The notes under the pieces: generated by a model
Databases searched by the model: none
Seen by the model: the letters and a program-made list of their open reading frames with translations, nothing else
Told to the model about the DNA's origin: nothing
Program-made: the position numbers and the translations under genes
Assembly (NCBI GenBank): GCA_964453855.1
Contig: CAYVRN010000077.1
Coordinates: forward strand, 1 to 12,794
Length of the DNA stretch: 12,794 bases
Direction: 5' to 3'
Source of the DNA: JASMHC01 sp964453855
Lineage (GTDB): Bacteria; Pseudomonadota; Alphaproteobacteria; Rhodobacterales; Rhodobacteraceae
Part shown: piece after piece, positions 6,431 to 12,649 of the stretch
Position numbering within the stretch: position 1 is the stretch's first letter
Layout of the letters: the number at the start of each line of letters is the position of its first letter

Positions 6431-6909
6431 GGCTTGCTGGGTGCGTGGCGGGCAAGCCCGTTCTCAAGACGCTCAACAAAGGCCGCACGTTCGGCAGGGG
6501 TCATCGCCTCAAGCCGGTTCAGCAAAGCGCGCTCGCCTGCTTTGCGGCGTTGGTCTGCAATATCGGACTGTCGTTGAAGGATACTCTCGGCGGCGGCGCG
6601 ATCGAACGGTTCAGTCTTCAAAATCTGCAGCATGGCACGATACTCGCCCAGCACCTCGGTCCGGCTTTGGCGCATATCTCGGAACTGAGCGGTCAGATCA
6701 CGACCGATCTCGCGGCGGTCTTTCGGGGACAGAGCCGTCGTATAAGCCCCCCCTGCATCTGACGCCCGCGGTGGGCCGCCAAAGGCTTTGAAATGGGTGG
6801 CCATGCCGATACCCAATCCCACGACCAAAAGGTTCGCCGCCAACGACAATGCTAAAGCGATCTTGACCCAACGGGGACAGCGCGCGGATTTGGTGGTTTG
6901 CTCGGTCAT
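6427..6909 (-). CDS. Membrane-anchored Spy/CpxP-like 'periplasmic heavy-metal sensor' family protein
   Basis: The 160-residue protein has a short cytosolic N-terminus, one membrane segment (about 15-38, WVKIALALSLAANLLVVGLG) and a charged helical periplasmic part rich in Arg, Glu and Gln. The pattern SPKDRREIGRDL (61-72) and MTPAERAAFVERLE (136-149) resembles the helical hairpins of the CpxP/Spy/CnrX-type family, which sense metals or misfolded proteins or act as chaperones. No clear metal-binding His/Cys cluster is visible, so metal sensing is not proven. ATG 6909 follows AAGGATG and lies 4 bases after the stop of the presumed anti-sigma gene, so it is part of that operon. It is plausibly a periplasmic signal input for the sigma/anti-sigma pair. 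The gene converges with the PleD-like gene; the two TAG stops share the four bases CTAG. Confidence 0.75.
   Translation of the reverse strand: MTEQTTKSARCPRWVKIALALSLAANLLVVGLGIGMATHFKAFGGPPRASDAGGAYTTALSPKDRREIGRDLTAQFRDMRQSRTEVLGEYRAMLQILKTEPFDRAAAESILQRQSDIADQRRKAGERALLNRLEAMTPAERAAFVERLENGLARHAPSKP
6430..6459. terminator. Weak candidate hairpin at the convergent gene ends
   Basis: GGGCTTGC (6430-6437) can pair with GCAAGCCC (6452-6459) around a 14-base loop, just where the PleD-like gene and the Spy-like gene converge. It lies inside the last codons of the latter. No T-run follows on either strand, so it is not a classical intrinsic terminator. It could still slow polymerase or protect transcript ends. 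Low confidence. Confidence 0.25.
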
Positions 6910-6913
6910 CACA

Positions 6914-7288
6914 TCATCCTTCATCGGCAGCGAAGCCGAAACCATCGTAAGGGTCAACCAGATAGCTGTCAGAGGTGCCGTAGATATAGCCCTCGGCGAA
7001 GTCCGAAAGCGTCTGAGGCGGGCTGACCCCGACAACCAAACCGACCATTCCAGCCGTCACAATTCCCGAGGCTGCGGGCCAACCGCCCACCGCATCAAGC
7101 AGCGACCTAAACCAACCGCCCGACGTCGCCACGGGCACCGCTTCCGCTTGTGCCCACGCTTCGGCCACCTGATCGGCTTCGGCGATCACACGCGCCATCA
7201 GATCGTCCGAAGGCTCGGGCATCTCTGATCGTGCGGCCTGAAACATATCGTCCAGTATCTTGTCGTCTTTATCGTCGCCAGTCGTCAT
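6914..7288 (-). CDS. Single-pass membrane protein, probable anti-sigma factor
   Basis: I do not recognise a named family for this 124-residue protein. It has an acidic N-terminal helical part (about 10-50, including DDLMARVIAEADQVAEAWAQ), one membrane segment (about 70-88, up to MVGLVVGV) and a short acidic, aromatic C-terminal tail, probably periplasmic (DFAEGYIYGTSDSYLVDPYDGF). Size, topology and position directly behind an ECF sigma gene, overlapping it by 20 bases, are what one expects for a membrane anti-sigma factor. The zinc motif HxxxCxxC of many anti-sigma factors is absent. The ATG at 7288 is supported by AGGAG 7 bases upstream. The following Spy-like gene starts 4 bases after its stop. 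Role is inference from context. Confidence 0.6.
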   Translation of the reverse strand: MTTGDDKDDKILDDMFQAARSEMPEPSDDLMARVIAEADQVAEAWAQAEAVPVATSGGWFRSLLDAVGGWPAASGIVTAGMVGLVVGVSPPQTLSDFAEGYIYGTSDSYLVDPYDGFGFAADEG

Positions 7289-7862
7289 AGCCCAGCTCCT
7301 CTTTGCGTTTGGCAAGTAGACCCTTCAAGGCGCGCTTGCCCCGCGCCACAAGGCTTTCGACAGCCTCGACCCCAACCCCCATCGCTTCAGCGATCTGCGG
7401 GTTGGTGAATTCTTCCAGATGTCGAAGCGTCACCGCCTCTCGTTGGCGGTCCGGCAATTCCTGCAGGGCCGCGTTCAGCGCCGCCGCCCGCGTCTGGTTC
7501 TGCATCTGCATATCCGCACTGTCGGCGCCGTCTTCCGGTTCGGTAACAGCATCCAGCGGGTCAGACGGTTTACGTCGACGCAAACGGTCGATGCACAGGT
7601 TGGCTGTCACCTGATAAACCCACGTGGTGATCTTTGCTTCACCCTGACGCCAGTCCGGTGCGGTTTTCCACAAGCGCAGCATGGCTTCCTGAGCCACATC
7701 TTCTGCTTCGGCCTGATCCTGTAGCACGCGAAACGCCTGACGGAAGACCCGCGGTGTCAACCGCAGTGTCAGCACCTTGGCCGCCACACGATCGCCATTT
7801 GCGAAGAGCTTCAGCAGCGCTTCGTCAGGCACATCGGAATAGGCATCAAAGGGCATCGTCAT
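7269..7862 (-). CDS. ECF-type RNA polymerase sigma factor (sigma-70 family)
   Basis: The 197-residue protein has the two-domain layout of extracytoplasmic function sigma factors. Region 2 (about 14-98) includes AEDVAQEAMLRLWK (52-65) for core binding and ITTWVYQVTANLCIDRLRRRK (78-98) for -10 melting. After an acidic linker (100-125), region 4 (about 128-186) has the helix-turn-helix NPQIAEAMGVGVEAVESLVARGKRALK that reads the -35 box. The start is either ATG 7862 or ATG 7856; neither has a strong ribosome site. Its 3' end overlaps the small membrane-protein gene by 20 bases, and that is its likely antagonist. The gene lies 72 bases after the EF-hand gene and may be co-transcribed with it. It may control its own operon, but I found no convincing matching promoter upstream. 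Confidence 0.9.
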   Translation of the reverse strand: MTMPFDAYSDVPDEALLKLFANGDRVAAKVLTLRLTPRVFRQAFRVLQDQAEAEDVAQEAMLRLWKTAPDWRQGEAKITTWVYQVTANLCIDRLRRRKPSDPLDAVTEPEDGADSADMQMQNQTRAAALNAALQELPDRQREAVTLRHLEEFTNPQIAEAMGVGVEAVESLVARGKRALKGLLAKRKEELGYDDWRR

Positions 7863-7898
7863 AAATCAGGTCTAGCAGTGGTCCGCAGGCTCGGCAAT

Positions 7899-7919
7899 CG
7901 GCGGGGAAACTCCCCGCCG
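7899..7919 (-). terminator. GC hairpin between the EF-hand and sigma genes
   Basis: CGGCGGGG (7899-7906) pairs perfectly with CCCCGCCG (7912-7919) around a five-base loop, starting 15 bases after the EF-hand gene stop on the minus strand. No T-run follows on either strand. It may act as a weak or attenuating terminator, or as a 3' stabiliser that lowers sigma expression relative to the abundant-type secreted protein. This reading is inferred. Confidence 0.45.
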
Positions 7920-7934
7920 CTGCATCACATCTGG

Positions 7935-8474
7935 TTAGCCACGTCCACCGTGATCACCTTTTGAGCCGTGGCCGCCCTCACCGTGACCACCGCCCTCACC
8001 GTGACCACCGCGTTTGCCGTTTCCACCACGCTCGCCACGCTGTTCTTTTGCAGCCTCGAATTCATCAGCCGAGATGGCACCATCGCCATCACTGTCAACG
8101 TGACCCAGCATTTTGCTCATGTCCGGCCCGGGCATTTCGTCTGCGCTAAGCGCGCCGTCGCCGTCTTGATCCATTTTCTCGATCATCCGCTCAACGCCCT
8201 TTGCCATACGACCCGCAGCGCGTTCCTGCATCATGGCGGTCAGTTCTTCGGCAGAAATCACACCATTGCCATCTGTATCCAACGCTGCGAACTGCGACGC
8301 GCCCAGCGCCTCAAGCTCGTCCGCAGTTACAACACCGTCACCATTTGCATCCATTTCTTCAAAGCTGGGCGGGGTCATACCGCCTTTGCCACCAGGGAAT
8401 GCGTAAGCCGCACCAGCAAGCGCCGTGGCACCAAGAGTTGCGGCCAAAAGGGTCAGTTTCAGAGAGTTTTTCAT
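7935..8474 (-). CDS. Secreted EF-hand calcium-binding protein with His/Gly-rich tail
   Basis: The 179-residue protein begins with a Sec signal peptide (MKNSLKLTLL..., probable cleavage after AYA25), so it is exported to the periplasm. Four canonical 12-residue EF-hand loops are visible, each opening with Asp and closing with Glu: D42-E53 (DANGDGVVTADE), D66-E77 (DTDGNGVISAEE), D102-E113 (DQDGDGALSADE) and D127-E138 (DSDGDGAISADE). All calcium-ligand positions look filled, so real Ca2+ binding is likely. The last 33 residues are Gly/His rich, with an 18-base tandem repeat encoding a GHGEGG-type unit, and could bind Zn, Cu or Ni. ATG 8474 follows AAGGA 8 bases upstream. It heads the direction of the sigma, anti-sigma and Spy-like genes, which suggests an envelope calcium or metal response. 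The divergent neighbour is DUF983. Confidence 0.9.
   Translation of the reverse strand: MKNSLKLTLLAATLGATALAGAAYAFPGGKGGMTPPSFEEMDANGDGVVTADELEALGASQFAALDTDGNGVISAEELTAMMQERAAGRMAKGVERMIEKMDQDGDGALSADEMPGPDMSKMLGHVDSDGDGAISADEFEAAKEQRGERGGNGKRGGHGEGGGHGEGGHGSKGDHGGRG
7972..8007 (-). repeat. Two tandem 18-base repeats in the EF-hand gene tail
   Basis: The unit CCGCCCTCACCGTGACCA occurs twice without a gap (7972-7989 and 7990-8007). On the coding strand it gives the Gly/His/Glu repeat of the C-terminal tail. Exact identity suggests recent slippage or duplication, so tail length may vary between strains. Confidence 0.8.
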
Positions 8475-8661
8475 AACAGGTTTCCTTTGCCTCTAGGTTT
8501 TTTCGAAGCGGCATTTCCGCCGCATTCACAAAGTCAAACGCAGGGGCAAAAGAGTTCCGTCGCAGTATTTTTAAAAAAGTATTTTGCGACATCGCGACGC
8601 AAGGACAAAGCGCTCACTTTAAACATGCGCTTTGAACCTTCATTTTCGGTTCATCGCAATA
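8475..8661. promoter_or_regulatory. Divergent AT-rich intergenic region between EF-hand and DUF983 genes
   Basis: This 187-base region holds the start signals of two divergent genes. For the EF-hand gene AAGGA lies at about 8482-8486 (minus). It contains an inverted repeat GTCGCA (8559-8564)/TGCGAC (8585-8590) around an A/T-only core with GTATTTTT and GTATTTT, and a second inverted repeat AAAGCGC (8607-8613)/GCGCTTT (8627-8633). The AT-rich core stands out from the GC-rich surroundings and probably marks a promoter or operator. I could not assign -35/-10 boxes. A GGAAC (8554-8558, minus) resembles a stress-sigma -35, but no correctly spaced partner was found. Confidence 0.45.
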
Positions 8662-9105
8662 ATGAGTACTCGAATGCCGCAAGACAACATCACCACAGCC
8701 GATATGCCATCGGTCGAAACGACCCATTCGCATGTCCCGCATGACGACCGCCCCATCTGGCCGGCAATCGGCAAGGGGTTTCGCCGCAAATGCCCCAACT
8801 GCGGATCGGGTCCGATGCTGAAGAGCTATCTAAAGGTGCGCGATGCGTGTCCTGTGTGTCACGAGGACCTGTCCCACCAGAAAGCCGACGATGGCCCCGC
8901 CTATTTGACGATTCTGGTTGTCGGCCACCTGATGGCACCGCTGCTGCATTTTATCTTTGTTACATGGCAGCCGGAACCTTTGGTCACTTTCACGGTTCTG
9001 ACTGTATTCTGTGTCGGATTGTCCCTATATCTTCTTCCAAGGCTAAAAGGGGTTGTGGTGGCTATTCAGTGGTCCCGCAGAATGCACGGTTTCGGGCATA
9101 ACTAA
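8662..9105 (+). CDS. DUF983 family membrane protein with zinc-ribbon cysteines
   Basis: The 147-residue protein (from ATG 8662) has a polar N-terminus, two CxxC pairs, CPNC (44-47) and CPVC (63-66), that can form a zinc ribbon, and then two membrane segments (about 80-101 and 107-125), followed by a short basic tail with RRMHGFG. This is the layout of DUF983 proteins, whose function is not established. The start is uncertain: ATG 8662 and ATG 8674 are both possible, a TTG at 8632 extends the frame further, and none has a good ribosome site. It stands 27 bases before the NUDIX gene on the same strand, a pairing I recall from related bacteria, so they are probably co-transcribed. Confidence 0.82.
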   Translation: MSTRMPQDNITTADMPSVETTHSHVPHDDRPIWPAIGKGFRRKCPNCGSGPMLKSYLKVRDACPVCHEDLSHQKADDGPAYLTILVVGHLMAPLLHFIFVTWQPEPLVTFTVLTVFCVGLSLYLLPRLKGVVVAIQWSRRMHGFGHN

Positions 9106-9132
9106 ACCCCTTCGATCAGGAGGGATCAGGAT

Positions 9133-9828
9133 TTGGATAAAACAGCAATCCGCAATGCGGCCACTGTCATCGTTCTGCGCGACCAGCATACCTCTCCGAG
9201 TGTCTTAATGGGGCAGCGCGGGGCACAGGCTGCGTTTATGCCCAACAAGTTCGTGTTCCCCGGCGGGGCAATGGATGCGGCCGACAGGGATATTCCGCTA
9301 ATTAGCCAAATTTCTGAACCCAACCTGTCCCGCTTGCGGCAGGACAGCTCAGAGGATTTGGCCGACGGATTGGTGGCCGCCGCGATCCGCGAGCTTTGGG
9401 AAGAAACCGGTTTAATTCTTGGCAAACCCGGCACATGGTCCAGCGAACCACCCGAAGACTGGCAGGGCTACGCCGAGCGTGGTTTTGTCCCTTGTGCCGA
9501 AGGCATGGATTTCGTGTTCCGTGCGATCACGCCTCCGGGTCGCCCACGACGTTTTGATGCGCGGTTCTTTTTGGTGGATGCCGATGCGATCCAGACCGAT
9601 CTGGATGATTTCTCGGCCGCCTGTGACGAGCTTTCGCATCTGCAATGGATAGCATTGGACGAAATCCGCAAGTTTGACCTGCCCTTCATCACCGAGGTCG
9701 TTCTGGCCGAGGTCGCAGCCGATGCGCATCTGGACGGCCCGCCCGCATCAGTTCCTTTTTTCCGCAATGATGATGAAGAAAGTCTGTTCCTGCGTCTGCG
9801 CGGGTACGATCCGAACGCTGACAACTAG
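9133..9828 (+). CDS. NUDIX hydrolase
   Basis: The 231-residue protein belongs to the NUDIX family, which cleaves nucleoside diphosphates linked to another group. The box is split by an insertion: FPGG (42-45) is followed by about 35 extra residues before AAAIRELWEETGLIL (82-96), where R86, E87, E90, E91 and G93 match REUxEExGU. The position eight before the Arg is Asp rather than Glu. This long-loop form resembles NUDT7/NUDT19-type (CoA diphosphatase-like) members; the substrate is not shown. The start is a TTG at 9133, supported by AGGAGG at 9118-9123, nine bases upstream; no in-frame ATG is near. The gene follows DUF983 by 27 bases and ends 7 bases from the convergent EamA gene. Confidence 0.88.
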   Translation: MDKTAIRNAATVIVLRDQHTSPSVLMGQRGAQAAFMPNKFVFPGGAMDAADRDIPLISQISEPNLSRLRQDSSEDLADGLVAAAIRELWEETGLILGKPGTWSSEPPEDWQGYAERGFVPCAEGMDFVFRAITPPGRPRRFDARFFLVDADAIQTDLDDFSAACDELSHLQWIALDEIRKFDLPFITEVVLAEVAADAHLDGPPASVPFFRNDDEESLFLRLRGYDPNADN

Positions 9829-9835
9829 CCGCAAA

Positions 9836-10738
9836 CTACTTCCACAGGATCAGCCCGACGATGGCGGCGCATAGAATCATAATACCCGCGATCTCGCGGC
9901 GGGTGACCGTTTCGCGAAAAAACAGGGTCGAGGCCATAAACGAGAACACCAGTTCAATCTGCCCGACCGCCTTTACGTAAGCCGCATTTTGCAACGAGAA
10001 TGCGATGAACCAACACAAAGACCCCGCCATCGAAGTGACACCGACCAGTCCCGCTGTTCGCCAGTTTCGCAGCACCTTGCTGATTTGCCCAACCTCGCGC
10101 CAGCGTAGCCAAAGCGCCATGCCGATGGCCTGAGAGGTCGTCACACAGGCCAGTGTCAGCGCCGCCCGCAACAGGGTGTCATCAGTAATCAACGCCAGCG
10201 TCGCGCCGCGATAGAATACGGCGGAAAAGGCGAACAACAGCCCCGCGCCCAATCCCAAACCGGTCGCGCGGTTCATCACCCGTTGTGCCAGGGCGCCTGT
10301 GCCATCGGGTGTGTCCGCCAGCAGCAACACAGCCACCAGCCCCAACAGGATGGCCATAAACCCGCCAAGTGAAATCAGATCGCCCAGAAAAATAAACCCG
10401 ACCAAGACCGATAGAAGTGTCTCGGTCTTTTTCAGGGTGATGCCGACTGCAAAGTTCCTGTGTTTGAACAGAGCCACCACACAAAGCGTTGCCAAAACCT
10501 GAGACAGCCCGCCCACCAAAGCGTACCCCCAAAAGGACGCGGACAGTTTTGGAAGCTCAAGATCAAAACGACCCGAATAGACCAGCACCAACACCCAGAC
10601 CAACGGCGCGGAATAGACAAACCGCGAAAACGTGGCCCCTGCAGTGCTAAGCTTTTCTGCACTCAGTACTTTTTGCAGCATGAACCGCAGGTTTTGAAAA
10701 AACGCCGCCGCGACAGCTATGAGGATCCAGGTTTCCAT
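9836..10738 (-). CDS. EamA/DMT-superfamily membrane transporter
   Basis: The 300-residue protein is almost entirely hydrophobic, with about ten membrane helices arranged as two EamA repeats (about 1-140 and 155-300), the layout of drug/metabolite transporters in the inner membrane. The first repeat closes near FIFLGDLISLGGFMAILLGL and the second near TLFFRETVTRREIAGIMILC; both follow the family pattern of a short 'xxxE/D..' loop before the last helix of each repeat. Substrates of this family range from amino acids to nucleosides and cannot be read here. The ATG at 10738 has AGAGGA just upstream, 19 bases after the desaturase stop, so the two genes probably form an operon. The 3' end converges with the NUDIX gene with only 7 bases between stops. 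Confidence 0.85.
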   Translation of the reverse strand: METWILIAVAAAFFQNLRFMLQKVLSAEKLSTAGATFSRFVYSAPLVWVLVLVYSGRFDLELPKLSASFWGYALVGGLSQVLATLCVVALFKHRNFAVGITLKKTETLLSVLVGFIFLGDLISLGGFMAILLGLVAVLLLADTPDGTGALAQRVMNRATGLGLGAGLLFAFSAVFYRGATLALITDDTLLRAALTLACVTTSQAIGMALWLRWREVGQISKVLRNWRTAGLVGVTSMAGSLCWFIAFSLQNAAYVKAVGQIELVFSFMASTLFFRETVTRREIAGIMILCAAIVGLILWK

Positions 10739-10757
10739 GATCCTCTATCGCCGGAAA

Positions 10758-11669
10758 TCACCCCTGAGGCCAGAGTGGATGTGGCACCGGATCTTTCGCC
10801 TTGAACAAATAGCGGCGGAAAATCTGGGCGTAGCTGCGGAAATAGTAGCCATCGTTGCGCGACAGGTACCGCTCGCGGTTTTCGCGGAACAGTTTCGGCA
10901 ATTGATACCACGGCACACGCGGGTGCATGTGGTGCACAACGTGGAAGTTGTTGTTCAGAAAAATCAACGCAAGCGGACCGCGATCCTCGATCACCACAGT
11001 ACGCCCCCGCGCGCGTTCGTGCGCCTGATGTTCCAGATAGGTGCGGATTTTCAGGATCGACAGGCTGATGTAAGTCGCCAGCAACCACGCCCAAATCGGC
11101 ATGGGCGACAGGGCCGCCATCCACCAAATCACCACAGCCACCGCCGGAATGTGCCAAAGCCAGGCCGACAGAATGCCCGCCTTACCCTGCTTCCACGCGC
11201 GATAATCGCCCCGCATGAACGCAATCTGTGCCACGAGCGGACCAAGAACGATGCGACCGGCCAAAGTGTTGTTCACCCGCAAAACCGACTGCCACCAGCG
11301 CGGCAACGCCTGCCACACCGCAGGATCTTGATAGTTGCTTTCGGGATCATCGTAGGGATCGGTCAGGATCGAATCCTGATGATGCTCTAAGTGGCTGTCC
11401 CGAAAGCGGATATAGGGGATCAGCAGCGTGAGCGCCGGAAACACCAGACCTTCGTTCAGCCAGCGCCAGCGGGTTGGATGGCCGTGCAGAACCTCGTGCT
11501 GAAGCGAGGAATGCTGCGCGCCTGATAACGCCACCAGAAGGATAGCCAGTGGTACAGACCAAGCGGCAATCCACACTGTCGCCAGCGCCCAAACGACATA
11601 GGTCAGAAACAGCAATGCAAGGGTTGGCCATTCAATCCGAAACGGCAAAGGGGGGCGTGTGTTGGTCAT
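10758..11669 (-). CDS. Membrane fatty acid desaturase family protein
   Basis: The 303-residue protein carries the histidine boxes of membrane di-iron desaturases and hydroxylases: HEVLHGH (58-64), HLEHH (93-97) and HVVHH (243-247), with extra histidines in YLEHQAHE (211-218). Hydrophobic stretches lie at about 16-50, 72-87 and 165-205, fitting a four-helix integral membrane enzyme. It probably introduces double bonds into acyl chains using O2 and an electron donor; related carotenoid or other lipid hydroxylases share the fold, so the exact substrate is open. ATG 11669 has only a weak ribosome site (GAG about 6 bases upstream). It lies 19 bases before the EamA gene and is divergent from the XRE regulator, which may control it. 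Length fits the family. Confidence 0.87.
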   Translation of the reverse strand: MTNTRPPLPFRIEWPTLALLFLTYVVWALATVWIAAWSVPLAILLVALSGAQHSSLQHEVLHGHPTRWRWLNEGLVFPALTLLIPYIRFRDSHLEHHQDSILTDPYDDPESNYQDPAVWQALPRWWQSVLRVNNTLAGRIVLGPLVAQIAFMRGDYRAWKQGKAGILSAWLWHIPAVAVVIWWMAALSPMPIWAWLLATYISLSILKIRTYLEHQAHERARGRTVVIEDRGPLALIFLNNNFHVVHHMHPRVPWYQLPKLFRENRERYLSRNDGYYFRSYAQIFRRYLFKAKDPVPHPLWPQG

Positions 11670-11737
11670 GGAATGCTCAATCAGAAGTCACCTCACAAAT
11701 ACGTGAGCTCACTGGATCAGGGCAGTCTGTTTGTGAT

Positions 11738-11766
11738 TAACAAAATGCCTCAAATGGTGATATATA
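11738..11766 (+). promoter_or_regulatory. Candidate promoter of the XRE regulator (possibly leaderless)
   Basis: TTAACA (11738-11743, 5 of 6 to the -35 consensus) and TATATA (11761-11766, 4 of 6 to the -10 consensus) are separated by 17 bases. Transcription would begin about 7 bases after the -10 box, at or very near A11773 of the ATG. The -10 box lies inside the 18-bp palindrome. Boxes are read by eye; the transcript start is inferred. Confidence 0.45.
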
Positions 11767-11772
11767 TCACCA
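11755..11772. promoter_or_regulatory. Perfect 18-bp palindrome, probable operator
   Basis: TGGTGATATATATCACCA is identical to its reverse complement and ends directly before the ATG of the XRE regulator at 11773. It covers the candidate -10 box. Dimeric XRE-family repressors bind such dyads, so this is a likely autoregulatory operator, possibly also affecting the divergent desaturase promoter. A second, smaller palindrome GTGAGCTCAC lies at 11703-11712 in the same spacer. Confidence 0.7.
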
Positions 11773-12636
11773 ATGCAGAATTTTACCGACAAGCGCGACC
11801 GCGCCAATCTGTTCCGTGACCGCCTGCGCCACGCCATGGCCGAAGCCGGTTCGAACCAAAGCCACCTGTCGCGCATGGCGGGTGTGGATCGCTCGACCAT
11901 TTCACAACTGCTCAAGGGCGCCAGTCCACGCATGCCCAACGCAAACCTTGTCGCGCAATGCGCGCAGGTGCTGGGGGTGTCTACGGACTGGCTGTTGGGG
12001 CTGACAGACAAAAAGGAAAGCGCCGCCGATCTTCTGGCCTCATCCATGAGCATGACCGAAGCCCCCCGCGCTTTGATTGATGAACAGATTTTCCAGTGGC
12101 ATCAGGAAGCCGCAGGATACAAAATCCGTCACGTCCCCGCAGGTCTGCCCGACATGCTGAAAACCCGCGCCATGCTGGAATGGGAATATGAGCCGTCGCT
12201 GGGGCGCACCACAGAACAGGCGATCAATGCCTCTGAGGACCGTCTGGAATTGATGCGCCGCTCGCGCTCGGATTATGAAATCGCCCTACCCCTTCACGAT
12301 CTGCGCGCCTTTGCCCATGCCGAGGGCTACTACAGCGGCTTGCCCTTGAAGACCCGTCTGGACCAAATCGACCAGCTATTGACCCTGACCAAAGCGCACT
12401 ATCCGTCGCTTCGGGTCTGTCTGTTCAACGCCCGCCGCCTGTATTCCGCGCCGGTCACAATTTTCGGACCACTTTTGGCCGTCGTTTATCTGGGGCAAAA
12501 CTATCTGGCTTTCCGTGATCATGACCGCGTCGATGCGATCACCGCGCATTTTGACACGCTGGTCCGTAACGCCGAGGTTCCAGCGCGCGACCTGCCGCAG
12601 TTTCTCGAAACCTTAAAGGCCAAGATCACCGACTAA
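11773..12636 (+). CDS. XRE-family helix-turn-helix regulator with large C-terminal domain
   Basis: The 287-residue protein has an N-terminal HTH of the XRE/Cro type (about 15-76): LRHAMAEAGSNQSHLSRMAGVDRSTISQLLKG is the helix-turn-helix, and the domain closes with LAQ-like NLVAQCAQVLGVSTDWLLGL. The remaining 200 residues have no membrane segment or motif I can name with certainty. Parts such as IRHVPAGLPDMLKTRAMLE and the central helices loosely recall DUF5753-type ligand/partner-binding regions of XRE regulators; this is weak. The ATG at 11773 touches the 3' end of an 18-bp palindrome; no separate ribosome site exists unless GGTGA within that palindrome serves. It is divergent from the desaturase gene and likely regulates itself and perhaps membrane lipid modification. 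Confidence 0.85.
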   Translation: MQNFTDKRDRANLFRDRLRHAMAEAGSNQSHLSRMAGVDRSTISQLLKGASPRMPNANLVAQCAQVLGVSTDWLLGLTDKKESAADLLASSMSMTEAPRALIDEQIFQWHQEAAGYKIRHVPAGLPDMLKTRAMLEWEYEPSLGRTTEQAINASEDRLELMRRSRSDYEIALPLHDLRAFAHAEGYYSGLPLKTRLDQIDQLLTLTKAHYPSLRVCLFNARRLYSAPVTIFGPLLAVVYLGQNYLAFRDHDRVDAITAHFDTLVRNAEVPARDLPQFLETLKAKITD

Positions 12637-12649
12637 GTGCACAGCACAA

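Noticed and set aside
8537..8558. EcfG-type promoter GGAAC...CGTT upstream of the EF-hand gene
   Set aside because: The spacing is 13 bases rather than the 16-17 expected, so the match is probably chance.
7968..8744. 258-codon plus-strand open frame opposite the EF-hand gene
   Set aside because: It is antisense to a gene with signal peptide and four perfect EF-hands, shows no domain, and has low-complexity composition mirroring the repeats.
10719..11390. 223-codon plus-strand open frame opposite the desaturase
   Set aside because: It mirrors the desaturase codons; the minus-strand frame has all histidine boxes.
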